Notes under the pieces: model-generated
Told to the model about the DNA's origin: nothing
The model's database searches: none
The model's input: the letters and a program-made list of their open reading frames with translations, nothing else
Position numbers and translations under genes: made by a program
Assembly (NCBI GenBank): GCA_013397865.1
Contig: VZTI01004836.1
Coordinates: forward strand, 1 to 64,000
DNA: 64,000 nt
Source of the DNA: Struthidea cinerea
Lineage: Eukaryota > Chordata > Aves > Passeriformes > Corcoracidae
Direction: 5' to 3'
Shown: piece by piece, positions 33,790 through 48,257 of the stretch
Layout: every line of letters starts with the position of its first letter
Numbering within the stretch: position 1 is the first letter of the stretch

Positions 33790-36700
33790 CACAGAGGTGG
33801 CACAAGCCAAAAAGGTTTTCAAGAAAAAAAGCACCTATGACTGAATTGAATATGACCTTGATGTCCCCTGGCACTCCATAGGTGACCAGCACAGAGAGAG
33901 TCATGGGCTGTCTGTCCATGGCAGGGAGCAGCAGTGGTGGAAGAAGAGGCCTTTCATCCGCCCTCATCAGGCACCCTGACTTCAAGGCTGGGCCACAGTG
34001 GGTTTGCTGTTGCACCCTCCTCCTGGCCCCAGGAACCTTGATTTTTTTCTGCATGCAGCTGCTTTCTCTCTATTTCTCTCAACCTCAGACAACTCCCTGC
34101 TTTGCTGGCCAGCCACTGTCTTAGATGTTTATCTGCCTCCAGGCACTGGAGGAACCTGAACACCACTGAGCATGAGGCAGAAAGTCCTGTGAGAGCTTCA
34201 CTGTAGTGTGCTCAGCTGAGTGACATCAAAATCCCTCCTTGCATGTTGCGCCCTTTAAAAGGTTTTCCCTAGAAAAACTTAACATAGTTAATGTGGTGCT
34301 TTTGAGACCTTATAACAGGCTGTGATGACATGAGCATCCTCTAAATCCTACCCAAGCTGGGGGTGAGGAGGTGGATATTTTTATTTACAGCCAGCCTGTG
34401 ACCTGATCCCATGAAAGAATGCTTGCTAATAGGCCTGATATGAGTGGGATTACTCTCATTACTCAGTAAAGAGTGAGCCCACCAGCAGAATAAACATTGG
34501 CAGGATCAAGTAGCAGATGAGTCATCTTTTCCAAACACAAAAAGACAGCGAGCCAGTAAATAAACATGTTAGTTAAATTAACTATCACACACAAACTCCA
34601 GATATATGTAAAACAACCTTGGAGGGATAGCCACCACTGCATACCAAAACACTGTTTAGGTCTCTGTCCTAACACAAGTGTCTCCAGCTAACACACCCCT
34701 GTGCACAGCAGTGCCACTGCTGCAGCTGTCCCCGGCCAGGGGAACGCTCCTCCTAATCCAAACCATGTGCCAGCTGAGCACCAGCAGATACACTAATCGA
34801 GTCCAGCAAGACAAACATCTGCAGGGTTAACTTCTGCTCTCCTTTGCTTCCTCTGTGGCCTGTTTGAAGTCCATGGAGTTGTACTGAGTAAATTAGAGGG
34901 GAATTGTGTTCTCAGTGTCTCTGGTGTAAACAACACTACCATATTCCCCCATGGGCATTCAAATAACTTTAAAGAATCAGTATAAAAACATAGCCATTAA
35001 ATTTAAAAAATAATGTTTAAGCTGATAACTCTTCCCTGAGGCTTTAAAACCTTCTCCTTTTTTTAATTTTTGTTTTTACTTAAAATTAGGTAGGTGAACA
35101 TCTCCTGAGTAAACTGATCCTACCAGCGTAAGGTTGAAGCAAAGCAGAGCAGGATGCCTTGCCAATGCAGAACTCTTCTTTGTAGTAGTCTTTTTGGTGG
35201 TTTTTTTCTGACCTTTTCCAGGGACTGAACAAAAAACGTCTGATAGGATCATGCCATGTCCAATTAGACCTCACCAATGCCAAAGTTTTTCCAGCCTTCA
35301 CATTTTTCTAGTTAAATTTTATCCTACTGCTCCTCACAGGCTCCATCACTGGCATCCTTTATAGCAAGGAACTGATCACATCAACAGTGTCTTTAAAGGT
35401 GGGTTCGGTGCCCACTGGAGCAGTGGGGCACTCCCAGTTACTGCAGCATGGTTACTGCTCTGGGTATTCTGGGCCTGTCCTCTAATCTTAGGTAGATACA
35501 AGGTCTCATCCTCCAGCAGGAAGCTGGTGTGCTTATTTCCAAGGACTTCTGATTTAGGGTCATTCTGGGCAGCAGTGAGGGCCTGTTTTTCAGCAAGGCT
35601 GAGGAAGAAAATGTGTTCAGTGCACCTATTTTCTGTGAAAGTCAGACACGTGTAGGGATATACATAGATGTGTCTGGCACTGGCGAAAATGGAGCTGTTT
35701 GGGGCGCTTGGATGAATATGCCATCATTGTATATGATGATGTGCTTTTTAAACGAGAGCTGTGTGGTTGGTATGGAATTCTGTAGCCTGACATGTCAACT
35801 TCTAAATCTTAATGGAGCAATTTTTTGCAGTCCTTTTACCTTGAAGCACTGGGTTATCCACAAAGACACATTTTCCCATTGTATTTCATTCTTGGAAGAA
35901 AAATGCAGCTAATAATGATGCTTGTTGAGACTCTTTCAGCTCTAGACTTACTTTGACAGCATTTTAAATGAATTATGGGACCAATTTTGGCTGTACTGTT
36001 AGCCATTGGTCCCATTTTCATGGCAATTTTGACATTATCTCTAGTATCTTCTTCAAAGCTCTGCATGGGCTGGGTGCCGTGCGGTTTGATGGTGAGCTTT
36101 CCCATTGAAATCTAGCATGAAGACATCTAGCAACAAGTCTAGCACACAGGCAATTTCACAGCATGGAAATCATGTCTCCAAAAAAGTACAGTGTTGATAT
36201 CTTTTCCTTGGGCATGGGGCCCACTTGCTGCCTTCTGAGCTGAAAAACACTCCAGTTGCAGCAGTGGCTTTGTGCAACTTCTTTAAGGAGTGGAGTCTCA
36301 GCTGCTGCAAACATATAGCTCCTCTGATTTCTATTTCCACCTGATAAAATTACAGCTCATTTGTTTACTTGTTGGTTTCATTTAAGGTTTGAATTGTGCT
36401 GATGAGCCTCACAAGATCCATTTCCTTCTGTGCCTTCAGTCAACACATCAGTGCTGAACTGGGTTGAACTGTGGTGCAGGAACTTTTCCTGTTTAAACAG
36501 CTGTTGGGTGAAATCCTGATGCAGGCTGTGACAAGGCAAGGAGGCTGATGGCCTTTGGTGGAGCTCTGAGTCTGACACCTGGTCATCTGTCCCTCAGACC
36601 TCCTACCTGTGCCACAGGAGAGCTGACAAGACAATGAATGTTTTGATCTGGGAATAAAACTGCAATAGGAGCTCAGCACAGTCATGGCTCTGAATTATTC

Positions 36701-37116
36701 CTGATCATTTAGTGGGACAAAACACACCAGAGCAAAGCAATTGAAAAATGTTCATACCTGTATAGTTTTCTTCTCCACATGGTTTGATTTCAGCAGTCTA
36801 AGGGCACAATATGTAAGGCAGTGGAGAATCAGACTGTGTCATTTTAATATGGAGTCTTAGCTGCGTTTCATTTCAGTAATATTTCACAGGAGGCTTCTAT
36901 GACTGACAGGCACCATATAAATAAAATATATGATCATTTCAAAAGCATAACCTGTAGGTTGCTCTCTTGTGCTGAGTACAACATTTGCTACTAACAATCT
37001 TCCTCAGTCACCAATAAAATGAATCAACAAAGCTGCTGGCCATGGTAGTTTTAACACCAGTCTACAAACTGAGCATGCAAAAGAGGTACATAAAACATAG
37101 GGCAGGATACATTTAT
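33790..37116. other. Intergenic DNA
   Basis: No supported gene and no clear transposon. Confidence 0.5.
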
Positions 37117-37141
37117 ACACACACACACATATGTATATATG
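37117..37141. repeat. Short (AC)n/(AT)n microsatellite
   Basis: Six AC units are followed by an ATATGTATATAT run. Confidence 0.9.
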
Positions 37142-40100
37142 TCAGTCACTCACTCACTGTCACATATTCACATGGTACAAAATATCAATTTCTTCCTTTT
37201 CAATCATATACTTTTAACAAATGTAAAAATAAATCACCAGTAAAAATAAACCAAAGGACTCAGCTGCCTACACACTGAACTGTGGTATGCCCTGCTTGTC
37301 AGTAGGTGTCATGCAACACCACAGTTTTTAAACACCTGGCTTGAACAAAAATATCCTTTAAAGAGGATATTCACCTCCAAATGGCTTTTCTTGGTTTTTT
37401 TTAAAGTCGCAAATATTCTTATCTGGATGATGAACAAGTGTAATGTGAGCATCCACTAATGAGGGACTGCAGCTAATTCCTGTCTCTTTGGATACGCGGT
37501 TGGTTGCGTTTGGAAAGGCGGCAGCAGCCAACGCAGCAATGAGCTGGGCAGACAGGGTAGCAAAGAAGAAGAGAGCCCTTGCTGGAGAGACTGAGCACAA
37601 AGGCACCAAGCCTAATACCTACTCACCTCTACATTACCTTTTCTCTCCCCTTTTCTCCCTGTGCTCCAGTAATCCAATAAAAACTCTTTTGTTTCTGTCA
37701 TAGCGGCAAACACAACTCAATAATGTCATCATACAGATCAGCCAGCTCAATTTTTCTCTAATCCAATCAATAAAATGACCATGCTGTGCTCCCTGCTCCA
37801 TTTTAAAATTGAGGATGATAGCCTGAAAGAAGTAAATCCCAGAGAGCTGCTGCTCAGACCTTAGGGTATCATTTTGTTTGGTTGCTGTTTTCACAGCTTG
37901 GTCATACACACATTGAACGTGCAAATGCAGCAATGAAGCTAAACTAAGTGGGAAGCAAAACCAAAGCTGAATTTTGCAGATTTTAGGCTGACTGGAGCCC
38001 TCAAAGAACGCATCGGATGCCCCAGGTATGAGTTGCATGAGTGCCTGGGTGCTCAGTAGGAAGGAGTAGGTTTCAGTCACATGTCTGGCGTCACATGTGT
38101 GAGTGACTTGGCAGACCACAGGGGTTTATGGTTCTGTGCCCTAAAACCTAGATCAATCCACAGCCCTGAGGGGTTCAGAGTGCCCTGAGAGAGGACATTA
38201 CATATAGCGGCTGAGATCAGTAGCCATTTCCATCCCAGCTCCCTCTGGCTAATTCCTGATAACACTTTGAATGTCCATTGATCAGGCAGAATTTTTTCTA
38301 TTTGCTCCTGCAATTGAAATCTCATTTGATTTGTTGGCATGAAGACATCACCAGCTTTTAATACAAAGAGAATGATTTTTTTTTCAACATCTATAAAGAA
38401 GAAAATTGTTGCAACTCATTTTTTATTTTTTTTTAACAGCTCTAATGCCAAAACAGCTGGGGGAAGCAATCCTGAATTTGTCAGACAGATAGATAGCCCT
38501 CATTGCAGAGAAGTGTTTTGGAGTGTTCCGGTTAAAATTGGTTTTCATTTGCCAGAGTTAAGAGCTGTTGAGAATTGCACATGGAGTAAATATTTTAACA
38601 CTGATAATGCTGAGCTGGGAGCTGGCAGAAGCTCGCTGTGCCGCTGCCGTGGCTGCAATCTGGCCAAGTCTGCTGAGGCATGGGATGTTGGAGGCCCCCG
38701 GGGGCTGTAAACCAAAGGGGCCAGGTGGAGAGATCCAGAACACTAAATGAAGTGAGCAGGAGCCAAAAAAATGCCAAAGTCCCCCATGACATCTGACCTC
38801 TCAGACCCCATCTAAATCCAGCCCTAGGACAGGGTGAATTTTTTCTCCCTCACAAAGTCAGGCTCCCCAGGGAATATGCCGTGCTGGTGTCACCGGTCAG
38901 AGAGCAAAGTCCTCTGACAGCATATTGATTTTGCATCATGTAAGATACTTCATGGAGAGAGAGAGATTTACTGTGTGGTGATGGACAGAAAGGCAGGTAG
39001 CTGTGTAATCAGAGAAAATGGAGTCTACTAGCAGCATCTTATTTATGGTTGTTTATTGTGAAAACACAGAGCACCCAAGAAGGGCTGTTATTTTCTCTTT
39101 AAAAGCCCTGGGAACAGTTTCCCAGCACCACATGCAGTATTGCAGTTAGTGAACTACTGGACTAAGTAACTTGGACCAATGTTTTGTTAACAGATATATA
39201 TTGCTAATAGCATAACTATTGATCTGTCTCTTGAATTGGGGCCAAATCTTGGTTCTAGTCAGAACCTCTGGGGTAGCTATAAACTGTGCAGTGCCATGGC
39301 TGTACCCCCTTCCACAGAAATCCTATTACCTTCAATTCATGTTATTGTTTCTTCATCCTGTAAATGGCCACAGCAAATCTATCTATAGGTCCAACATCTG
39401 GGGGTTAGCAGAGAGAAGATGTGGATGATGGCGAAGTGCTTGTCTGTAAGGTTGTCAATAAAATCTATAGATTGAGAAATAAATATGGATCATCTAAACA
39501 GCTGGAATATACAGAGAAGTAGATACAGAGGGGGAGTGGGTGTGAATGAAAGACAAATTCATTCATGAGGTATATTCAAATATATGTCTGCAGATACACA
39601 ATTTCCATACGTATTACAAGACCATAGACAGACAAGGGTGGATATGCCTTTTCAGAGATATCCAATTCTCTAAGCAAGGGAAAATACACAAATATAGCAA
39701 ATAGCTCAGAGCAGCAGAACTAATGCAAGCTGGTTTCCTATGGATTTGTGTCCTGGCTTGACTATGTAATGTATAACAACCTGTGAGCTCCTGTGAGCTC
39801 CAAATTACTATTTCCCATGTCTGGGAACCTGACAGGGTTTCCTAGCATCTCAGAAAGGGTTACGCAAAGCTTGTCTGCAATCTTTCCTTCAGTGGAGATG
39901 ACAGCAAAGCTCTTTCCTCCACTTGGCTGCTGATTTTCATTAAATCTGTACGGATACAGTACCACTGAGATTGTCAAATATGTTTGAAATTAGTCAAGGA
40001 GTTGAAAACTTATTAGTAACACATACACATCCATACATGCACACACGTGCAGCACGTGCTTGCAGAAGCATGGGCTCATAGGAAGCCAAGCCTAGAGGAA

Positions 40101-40399
40101 TATGTAATAAGCTCTCTGATCTATAAGCTGCTCATTCCCAGTGTCAAGCAAAACAGCAGAATGTAGTTTATTAAAATATTTGTCAGTCTGTTCTTAATTT
40201 AGATTCTGGTTCTTTCTATAGGAGAAAAAAGAGGTGCTCCTCCTAAGAGCAGAACTAGATGCAAATGTGGAGCTGTTTGTAGATCTGAAAGTTGGGGCAC
40301 AATTATATTCATGTAGCCCAACATCCTCACCAAAGAGTGTACAGGCGAGGTAGTTCCTGCATGCACAAGGCACACTTAGTGCCTTAAGCTGAGTAAGAC
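37142..40399. other. Intergenic DNA
   Basis: No supported gene. Two CACGTG E-boxes lie at 40044-40058. A direct tandem of the 10-mer cctgtgagct occurs near 39780-39800. A 161-codon minus frame at 37634-38119 has no recognisable domain. Confidence 0.5.
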
Positions 40400-40760
40400 T
40401 GTGTTAAGGCTGTACCTGGAGTCCCATACCCAGTTCTCCTGCCATGTGGTAACAAAGAATTCAGCCTGGAATGGAGTAGAGCAGGAGTCATAGGATGTTC
40501 AGGAATTTTAGCATTTATTTTTTGAGAGGACACTAGAAAAGGTTGACTTGTTTAGCTTATCAAAGTGAAGGCTGAGAGAGAATATGGTCATTATCTATAA
40601 AAATATCAGGGGCAAGTATGAGCAAGGCAGAAGAACTGTTTAAATGTAGAGAATATTGACAGCTAAGAGCTCACAGTTATAAGTCAATCTTCTAAAATTA
40701 GAACAGAAATTGAAAGAAGCCACCTAGTGAACAGAGGAGCTAATTCCTAGATCTGCGTTT
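40400..40760 (+). mobile_element. Ancient CR1-like LINE fragment
   Basis: The order of blocks matches a highly diverged CR1/L3-type 3' region. TACCTGGAGTCCCATACCCA comes first, then AGAAAAGGTTGACTTG, AAGGCTGAGAGAGAATATGG and TCTATAAAAATATCAGGGGC. Degraded sequence reading like the AACAGAAATTGAAAGAAGCC part follows. Limits are approximate. Confidence 0.55.
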
Positions 40761-43700
40761 TAGCACAGGTGGGAGTAAATGACAAACTCATGTTAAGATA
40801 AAGCTTAATGAAAGATTGCCAGGAAAGTGTTTGACACAGCAGTATATGACTAGAAGAGCTTAGACTTTGCCACCCAAGATGTTCTTCATCCTCATGAGGT
40901 TCTAAGGGACTTCATTCAGCAGTTCAGAGGCTGGAAATTTGAAGCTGAGCTGTACACTATATTGGAAAAACAGTGTGCTGAAGGGTAGGTCTGCAGTGCA
41001 AAGCTACATTCAACATTGAAGGAGGATTGGGATCTACCCAAAAATGAAGGGAAATTCAGGCCCCTTTCCCTACACACCACACCAAGTGGCACACCATGCA
41101 AGCCTCCAAGTGATGATTGTAGTCCCATCACTGCTCCCACTTAGCCTGGCACCATATCAACTAACTCCTGTTAATTGCCATTGGTGAGCACAGTGTTCTA
41201 TCTTCTTTCATGAACTCAATGGGTTTCTTTGCTCATACCCTATTTACCACGCTTGTAAAATGTGTATAGCCTACAAGTGGCAGACAGAGTTTGACTAGAA
41301 ATAGAATTAAGAGAATTCTATACAACACAGATGTGGAAACTGTGGAAGGCATCAGCCATAATGCCAGTGCTGTTGGATACGCGTAACTGATTGTCGCTAA
41401 GCCACTCCACAGCATTCCATGTTGCATGCGTTTGATTTCTTTTTCCCAGATAGTGCTGAACAGATTGGTGGGAGTCTGAAGAGAAGAAAACAGAAAGATT
41501 TATATTCTGACTTGCACCCAAATGCTGAGCCTCAACTTCCACTAGCTCTCCAGCCTGAGATAATTTCTGTGGATGTGTAGGTGTAGGAGAAATCTCATTC
41601 CTAATGTGGCATATAGGCTGTATTTCAGTCTCTCTTTATGTTTATCAGTAACATAAATCTCTCTTCTTACAGTGCAGAACATCTCTTGGAGGCAGGAACT
41701 CATTGACCACATGCTGCAGCAGTTGGAGAGCCATGCCTACTAATTACTGGCACTCTGCAGCACTTCATCAACATTTGCTGTTGCAAGTAATAATAATGAG
41801 CCACAGCATGGGTTGGATCTCACAACCAATAGCTTCCTTCCTACTTCTTGGGTTTTTTATCCTGGTTTTTTTTCTTTTCACTTTTCACCTTTGCACCCTG
41901 ATCACCTTCCTAGTCCGTGAACCATGAATAGTCTCCAGGTTTGACAAAACTTCCAAGTTGGAATAAAGGAAAATGAAGGCATTAATCCTGTCTGGAAATT
42001 TGTCTGAGACAGAGATTTCCCCTGAGCCACTCTCACATATTTCAAGAAGTATATTTAGGTTAATGTTCCCCAAGGTATGGCAGGCCTGACCCTGACAGCA
42101 TGAGCTGGTGTTACAGGATAATTTTCCTATGTCAAGAGAGTAGGAAGCCTTTGTGGATTGTATGCAGAGAAAACTGACTGTATGTCCATCCATTTTTTGT
42201 GGTGTTAACCATCTGCACTCAGACTAAAAAGATTAAAAGAAGTGATGGTGCACTAAGTTACCAAAGTGAATCAGGGAAGTCTTCTCAAATGAATGGAGAT
42301 GTAATGCTTTAAAATGCATGTGAATATTAGAAGAACAGAGGTTTTACACAGTTAGTTTTTCATGGTGGCCTTCTTTTCATCTCTTGCATCTCTGCAAGTT
42401 CCTCATAAGCAGGTGGTATCAGCAAAGGCTGGACAACTTATAGACGGCCACAGTGGATGCTTCAGGCTGGTCCTGCATTCCTGACCACCCCTGACATCTC
42501 CCTCCAGATGCTTCACAGGTTATTTTGACCTGACTGGTGTCTGTGGTCTGACAGCTATTGCTAATGTGCTGGACTCACCTGTGTGTTGCCCTGGTTTGTG
42601 ATGGTGCCACCTTGCCTGAAGCAGGACACAGTACCAGCACAAAGAGCAGAGCATGGTGGATCTCTTACTCCCTTTCTGTAAATTCTTCCTTTCCCCAGTC
42701 ACCTTTCCATCCAAGTGATCTTGGAGAAGTCAGCTTTCTCTCTATGCCGGTGGAAACAATTGTGGGTCCACCTGAGGCAAAGCCCCGCCAGCATCAGCTC
42801 AAGAACTCCCCACCATCTTCCAGCCGTACCTCAAGAAATCAGATGTAACATCAGAAAGTCCAACTCACATGGTCTCTTAGCTTGGGCTGTACAATCCCAA
42901 AGAGTTCCTAAGCCCATACCCTGGATCCTTCCTCACCAGGAAACTACTTACTTACTGCTTTTCTACATGGCAGTACAAATCACCTTCTTCTTTGCATCCA
43001 CAGGCCCCCACACTCCCTCCTTAGCCAAATTAACGTATGCCAGCAGCCTGGAGACTCACAGAGATGCTTTCAGCAACACGTGCTTGGCTTTTAAGACAAG
43101 TCCATGGAGAGCACTAACCTGCCACTGCACAGGATGAGGCAAACTACAGCCCATGCAGCATGCAAAGCCTTAACTGCTTTATTTTCTGGTATCTTCTTCC
43201 CTGTTTACTCTGATTAATACTTATAAAACCACCACCAGGACTGAAATAATTGCCAGTATTTTGACTAGCAGTTGGTATTTTCAAGCTTAAGAAGTTAATG
43301 TTGGTTGTAGCACATCAGCCTGAAAACCTGTGTTGTCTAATATCCTATTTCTGAGAAAAAGCAAGGGAAGAACTCAGACACATAAACTGGTACTGACATG
43401 AAATATCCTTCCTGCCTCCAGCAGCTTGGGGACTACACAGGCTGTGCAGGCAGTTTTTGTATGAATGATAATGTGATAAATGCTCTTTATTTTTAGTCAG
43501 CTAGCACATACAAGAAGCTTTTAGGATTTTAGTCTACTAAAGTAGGAGGCAAAAAGATTTTTAGATGTTATTTATTTCTATATATAGAGAAAACTACTGT
43601 TTATGTCCCCCAATGTATTCCTGTTTTCTTTTTATTCTCAAGGTTTTTCCTGCCGGAAAAGCAAATATATCTGTGAGTTAAACATATCTTTTTAGTTGAA

Positions 43701-44992
43701 ACTGATATGAGGACTTACTGGAAAAAAAAATGGGGTAAAATACTGTCTCAGTTGAGTCTTATTTTTTTCAAAATAAAATACATATTGATGAATACTTGTC
43801 AAATCAGAATATGGATGATCAACAACCAGGCAAACAGTGTTAGTTTGCTAGCTGCTTTCTCAACTCAGAGCCAAGATTCTTAATGGCGCCAAAGATGAGT
43901 GTCAGTAAGTGCCAAAGAAAGTCTGCACCATGTACAACCCAAAGTTTTAGTGGTCCTACCAAGCCTAAAAATTATCCTACATGCTCTGAGTGTCCTTTCC
44001 TGGCACTTGTCTATTGATCTGCTACAAACATATGTGCTATAGCATAGTTAAGTTGCCCAATTTGAAATATTAGTCAGTCTTCAACTCCCACTGATCTCAG
44101 TGTTTAGGGTTCTGTGAAAAAGAAAACAAACCCCAAAACAAAACAAGAAAGATTTGGTTATCTTTTCAGGAGTGTAGATGTGGAGACAGAAAAACAGATA
44201 CTCAAAGCCTGGCACCAGATGTCTGATGGCATGTTTGGAGAATTAGTAAGACTGGAAAGACAAGAAAAATGGAGAGGAAGTTTTCACCCAATATGACTGG
44301 AACGTATCTGCTAGCAATTATTATGTCATTATGATTTCAAAAACAATACGTATTAACCAGTACACAAATCTTTGTCAGTGCTAAATGAAATGTTAACCAT
44401 TATATTCCAAATGCTTTATCACAAGAGACATTTTGTGACATCAGAAACTAGTTTTCCTTCCACTCAATTATCTCTATTAACTGGTAATGTATACTGAATC
44501 CCTGCCATGCATTTTGTAATGCTGATCCTCATTAACTGAGTAAACAGAAATGCAGCCTCATTGGCAAGGCAACTCAAGTGACCAGAGAGCAGGGATCACT
44601 CTGGCCAGAGACCATCCATCATTATTCCTGTGCCACGGTATGAAGTTAGCATGTAATTATTAGGCACTCAGGGTGAGCAAGACCGCAGACGGAGTCTGGA
44701 ACAAGCGTAAGACTTCCACAAAATCTCACAGCTGTGGCAAGGTGCAAGACTTTGCTTTATAAGAAGCATTTTGCAGCATCAGGTAGATTTCAATGCCCCA
44801 AAACCTGAAGCAATTTATAAAGCAGAATGACATAAACCCAAAAAGAACAGTGCACACAAACACAAAACCCACTTTTGTTTTCTCCCATGCAGCACTGCAA
44901 AATTGGACAATTATCCTTTCCTTGAAAGACTTGAATTATAAAAGACATTTCTAGATCTCTGTAAATGGCTAACTCTCACATTCTTGAGTAGT
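40761..44992. other. Intergenic DNA
   Basis: No supported gene. A 60-codon frame at 44114-44296 and a 140-codon frame at 42715-43137 match nothing I recognise. Confidence 0.5.
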
Positions 44993-45770
44993 GGGCCTGA
45001 TGCTTATTAACTTTGATGTCATGTATAAAATGCTATCAAACCGAGGACCCACTTCAGAAAAACATTTAAGCACATGCTAAAGCTTAACTACTGCAGTGAA
45101 GTCAATAGGAGTAAAGCTCGTATTTAAATACTTTTGCAGCACGGATGTTATTATGAGTTGAAAAGCAGTCCTGGACTGAAACTGCTTGGACTCCAGAACG
45201 GCTGCATCCGCTTTGTCTCACTGTGGAGTGGTTTGAATGGCTGAGCAGGGAGCACAGCTGTGCAAAAAAAGCCCCAGCCCCAAAATCCACCAACTTCAGA
45301 TCTGCTGGCCTCTCTCCTCCGTTTGGTATAATTGCATGAGCACAGCTTGACTCTCTTCTCACTTCTGCAAGTGTAAATCACAAGTAAATCCTCTGAAGAG
45401 GGGACTGAATAGTGGAAAATGGGGAGAGAGTGAGGCCAACTCTTCTCTCTGTAGGTACTCAGTAAAATCACACCAGCACTGGAAAAACAATCCCTAAGGA
45501 AAAAAAAAAGGAAAAAATTTTTTGCAAAACTGTCACACCCTACAGCTCTGGATTTCCTGCTGTGCTTCTGTCATCACCTTCTGATCACCCTTTAACTTTG
45601 TAGCTTATCTAATTCTTCCTGAGTTTGCTGAGCCTGGTTCTCTCCTGACAACACTTCAGTGTAAATCTGCCGACTGTGGTTACGAGTGATTTACACCAGC
45701 AGGAGCCGACGAGTGGAGAAATGGCCCCACTGGCCCTTACCTTCCCATCACTGAGCATCCTTAACTCACA
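44993..45770. repeat. Possible fragments of very old amniote interspersed repeats
   Basis: Three short stretches resemble old repeats shared by turtles, crocodilians and birds: AGTGAAGTCAATAGGAGTAA (45095-45114), CAAGTGTAAATCACAAGTAA (45368-45387) and the GTGTAAATCTGCC to GTGATTTACACCAGCAGGAG region (45659-45705). The call rests on remembered word patterns only. Confidence 0.3.
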
Positions 45771-48035
45771 AAGAGTAGGGATCACACCCAGCAGCTTGTC
45801 CCTCGTGGGGTGAGTTGCACAGGCATGGAGCCTGTTACAGGATTTATAATGGAGAAGGTGGTGATGGCAGTGCTGTTCTTCCTGCAATTTACATAAAATC
45901 TGTGCAGAAAGAGGGAGAAAAATTGTGAACATCTGGCTATACCCGTAGCCAATACAGAATTCCATTAGGGTGTTGGCATGAGCCTGTAAGCATGGCATGG
46001 CTAAATAATTCATTAAATTAGCAGAAGTTGCACATGGAAGACATACACTAATACAATGCAGAGCAACGCTGTTCTCTATGGCAGAACAAGCTTTACGTGA
46101 CGAGGTATTTACTACCTGATGAAGTAGCATAGCCTAGAAAGATGTTGGTCTTCCTCCAATGGATTTAGTATGGGATAAAAGTTCAGAGGACACTTATTGC
46201 CCAGTCTCATGGATGCTTATTCTGCATCACAGGGTACAAGGACAGCTGCTCTCCCTGCCTCCATGGCAGTTGTGCCACTGCCCTACAAAGAGACCTCGCC
46301 CAAGCACTACCAAGACAGAAAAAAGGCTATAAGCAGGGCTGAATGTGTCACCCACTTGCCATTGCAGCTCACACAGCATCACTCTCTAGATGAGAGTGAT
46401 TAAGAGCTCTCAGCCTGGCAAATCATGTGGTTTCTGCCCACCTGGAACTCTTCTATTGCATGGGTGTTTGTGTCTCCCAGCTACTGGGTGAGGGCCATGA
46501 GACCAGCACCGTGATGAAACTTGAGCACGAGGCTCAGCAGGGCATGCAGAGCTCCCCAGGGCTGGATCCAGGCCACCAAGGCCTAGGGTGAGGTCCTTGA
46601 CAGTCTCAGAGGAGCTGGGAGCAAGTCCCAGGGCAGGGACTCCTGCTGGGGTTCAGCACTGGCCCACTTGGGACAGGCATTTCCTCACTGTGTCAAGAGA
46701 TTCTTGATGTCTGCAAACAGTTCAGGTACTCACAGGATTAATCCGTAGAAGAATCTGCTTAAACAGCAACAAGACCATAACCAGAAATCCGCGTCAAGTG
46801 GAGAACACAGACAGAAGCAGCACAGTGTTGGTCACTTACTCAAGACTAATTCAACCATCTCTAATTTGCCTAACATAATGCATTTGCATTTACTCTGAAT
46901 TTGCTATATTAGCTTCCATACAGCATGACGTTGGCTCCCTGCAAACCACATTTCTCATCTCTTTGTAAGTTAAATTTTTACTGCCTTTTTTCTTTCCTTG
47001 TTTTTTTCTCTTTCTTTATTTTTAAGGCAATGAAATAGAGTTCCTTTCTATTGTTTTGCAAACAACTGCTGACTTAAAGAGCAAAACTGTGTCAGATCTC
47101 CGTATTGCCTGAATGAATGCCATTCTCAGAAAGGACAGTGCTTTCATCTTAATTGCTAGCTAGCAACAAATGTGTTGGAGTTCAGCACTTCAATATAAAT
47201 CAATGATGGAAAAAAATCACAACAATTTACTAGAAAAGAGAGTATCTTTTGGATATTGTATGGTACTGCAAGAGTAGGAGAATTAAATAGCCCGTACTAA
47301 CACAATATTTATAAATCCCGTTTATGCCAGTTTCTATAATTTTATTTTTTTTCCTATTCCTGAGCAATTTGCAAACAGTGCTCTATATTCTGATAAACAC
47401 TGAAATACAGATACCTTGCAATACCCTGTACTTGTGAGTTTACAAATGAGCTGTAGAAAGCCCTAGTAATTTAAAATTTATTTTTTAAAAAACATACACA
47501 GCTCTGAGACTGCAGAGCTATAAAATATCACCTTGAATAGGAGTGTGATTCATTGTGATGTATTTAATGTCAGGGTTTTCATTATTTAGCATGAAACCTG
47601 GTCAGTGCGATTGGCCCCATTCCAATGGGTACTGCAGTTCCCATAGTCACTCCACCATAATCATGTAGCCTGATTGAGTGGTAGCTCAGACCAGTGCAAG
47701 GTTTACAATGCTAAAAAAAGGACTAATGACCTGAAATATCTGTCCTTACCTTGAAAGCTTAATCTCAGAGATAGGGGGGAAAACTGAAGGTGTATCAGGT
47801 ATGCGGAAGCTGAGGTTCCTAAAACCATGGACACCAGTGGCTGTCACCTTTCCCAGAAGAGAACTTTCTATCACAGAGCATCGTCTGAGAATTGCTTTTA
47901 AAAAAGCCTCCAGTCACTAAACTAAATAGGATTAGCATATTTTATCATTGAAGGTAAATCTTTCTTGCTAAAATGCTAAGACTTTGTTATAAACAATACC
48001 AGTCTTGTCCGTAAGTCCATGGTGATCTTCACTAT
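45771..48035. other. Intergenic DNA
   Basis: No supported gene. A pyrimidine-rich run lies near 46983-47025. Confidence 0.5.
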
Positions 48036-48257
48036 GAGGTTGGTGAGGCACTGGCACAGGTTCCCTATAGAATTTGTGGATGCCCATCCCTTTAAGTGTA
48101 AAAACTGGATGTAATTAAGCTGGATGGAGCTTTGAGTAACCTGGTCTAGTGGAAGGTGTTCCTGCTCATGCCAAGCAGATTGTATCTAGATGATTTTAAT
48201 GTCCCTCCCAACCCAAACTGTTCTATCCATGTTTCTGTAATTCTATGAGTCTATGAT
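48036..48257 (+). mobile_element. CR1 LINE 3' end
   Basis: GTTGGTGAGGCACTGGCACA, then TGGATGCCCATCCC, ACCTGGTCTAGTGGAAGGTG, CCCTCCCAACCCAAACTG and ATTCTATGAGTCTATGATG. About 220 bases in + orientation, moderately diverged. Confidence 0.92.

Noticed and set aside
37634..38119. 161-codon minus-strand open frame
   Set aside because: No recognisable motif. The amino-acid string looks random, and the region is unremarkable AT-rich DNA.
44114..44296. 60-codon + frame with a plausible charged helix
   Set aside because: Short, with no recognised family and no splice-site support that I could see.
45609..46130. Longest open frame in the window (173 codons, minus strand)
   Set aside because: No recognisable domain or family motif, no splice or promoter context, and it partly overlaps possible old repeat words. 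It is most likely a chance frame.
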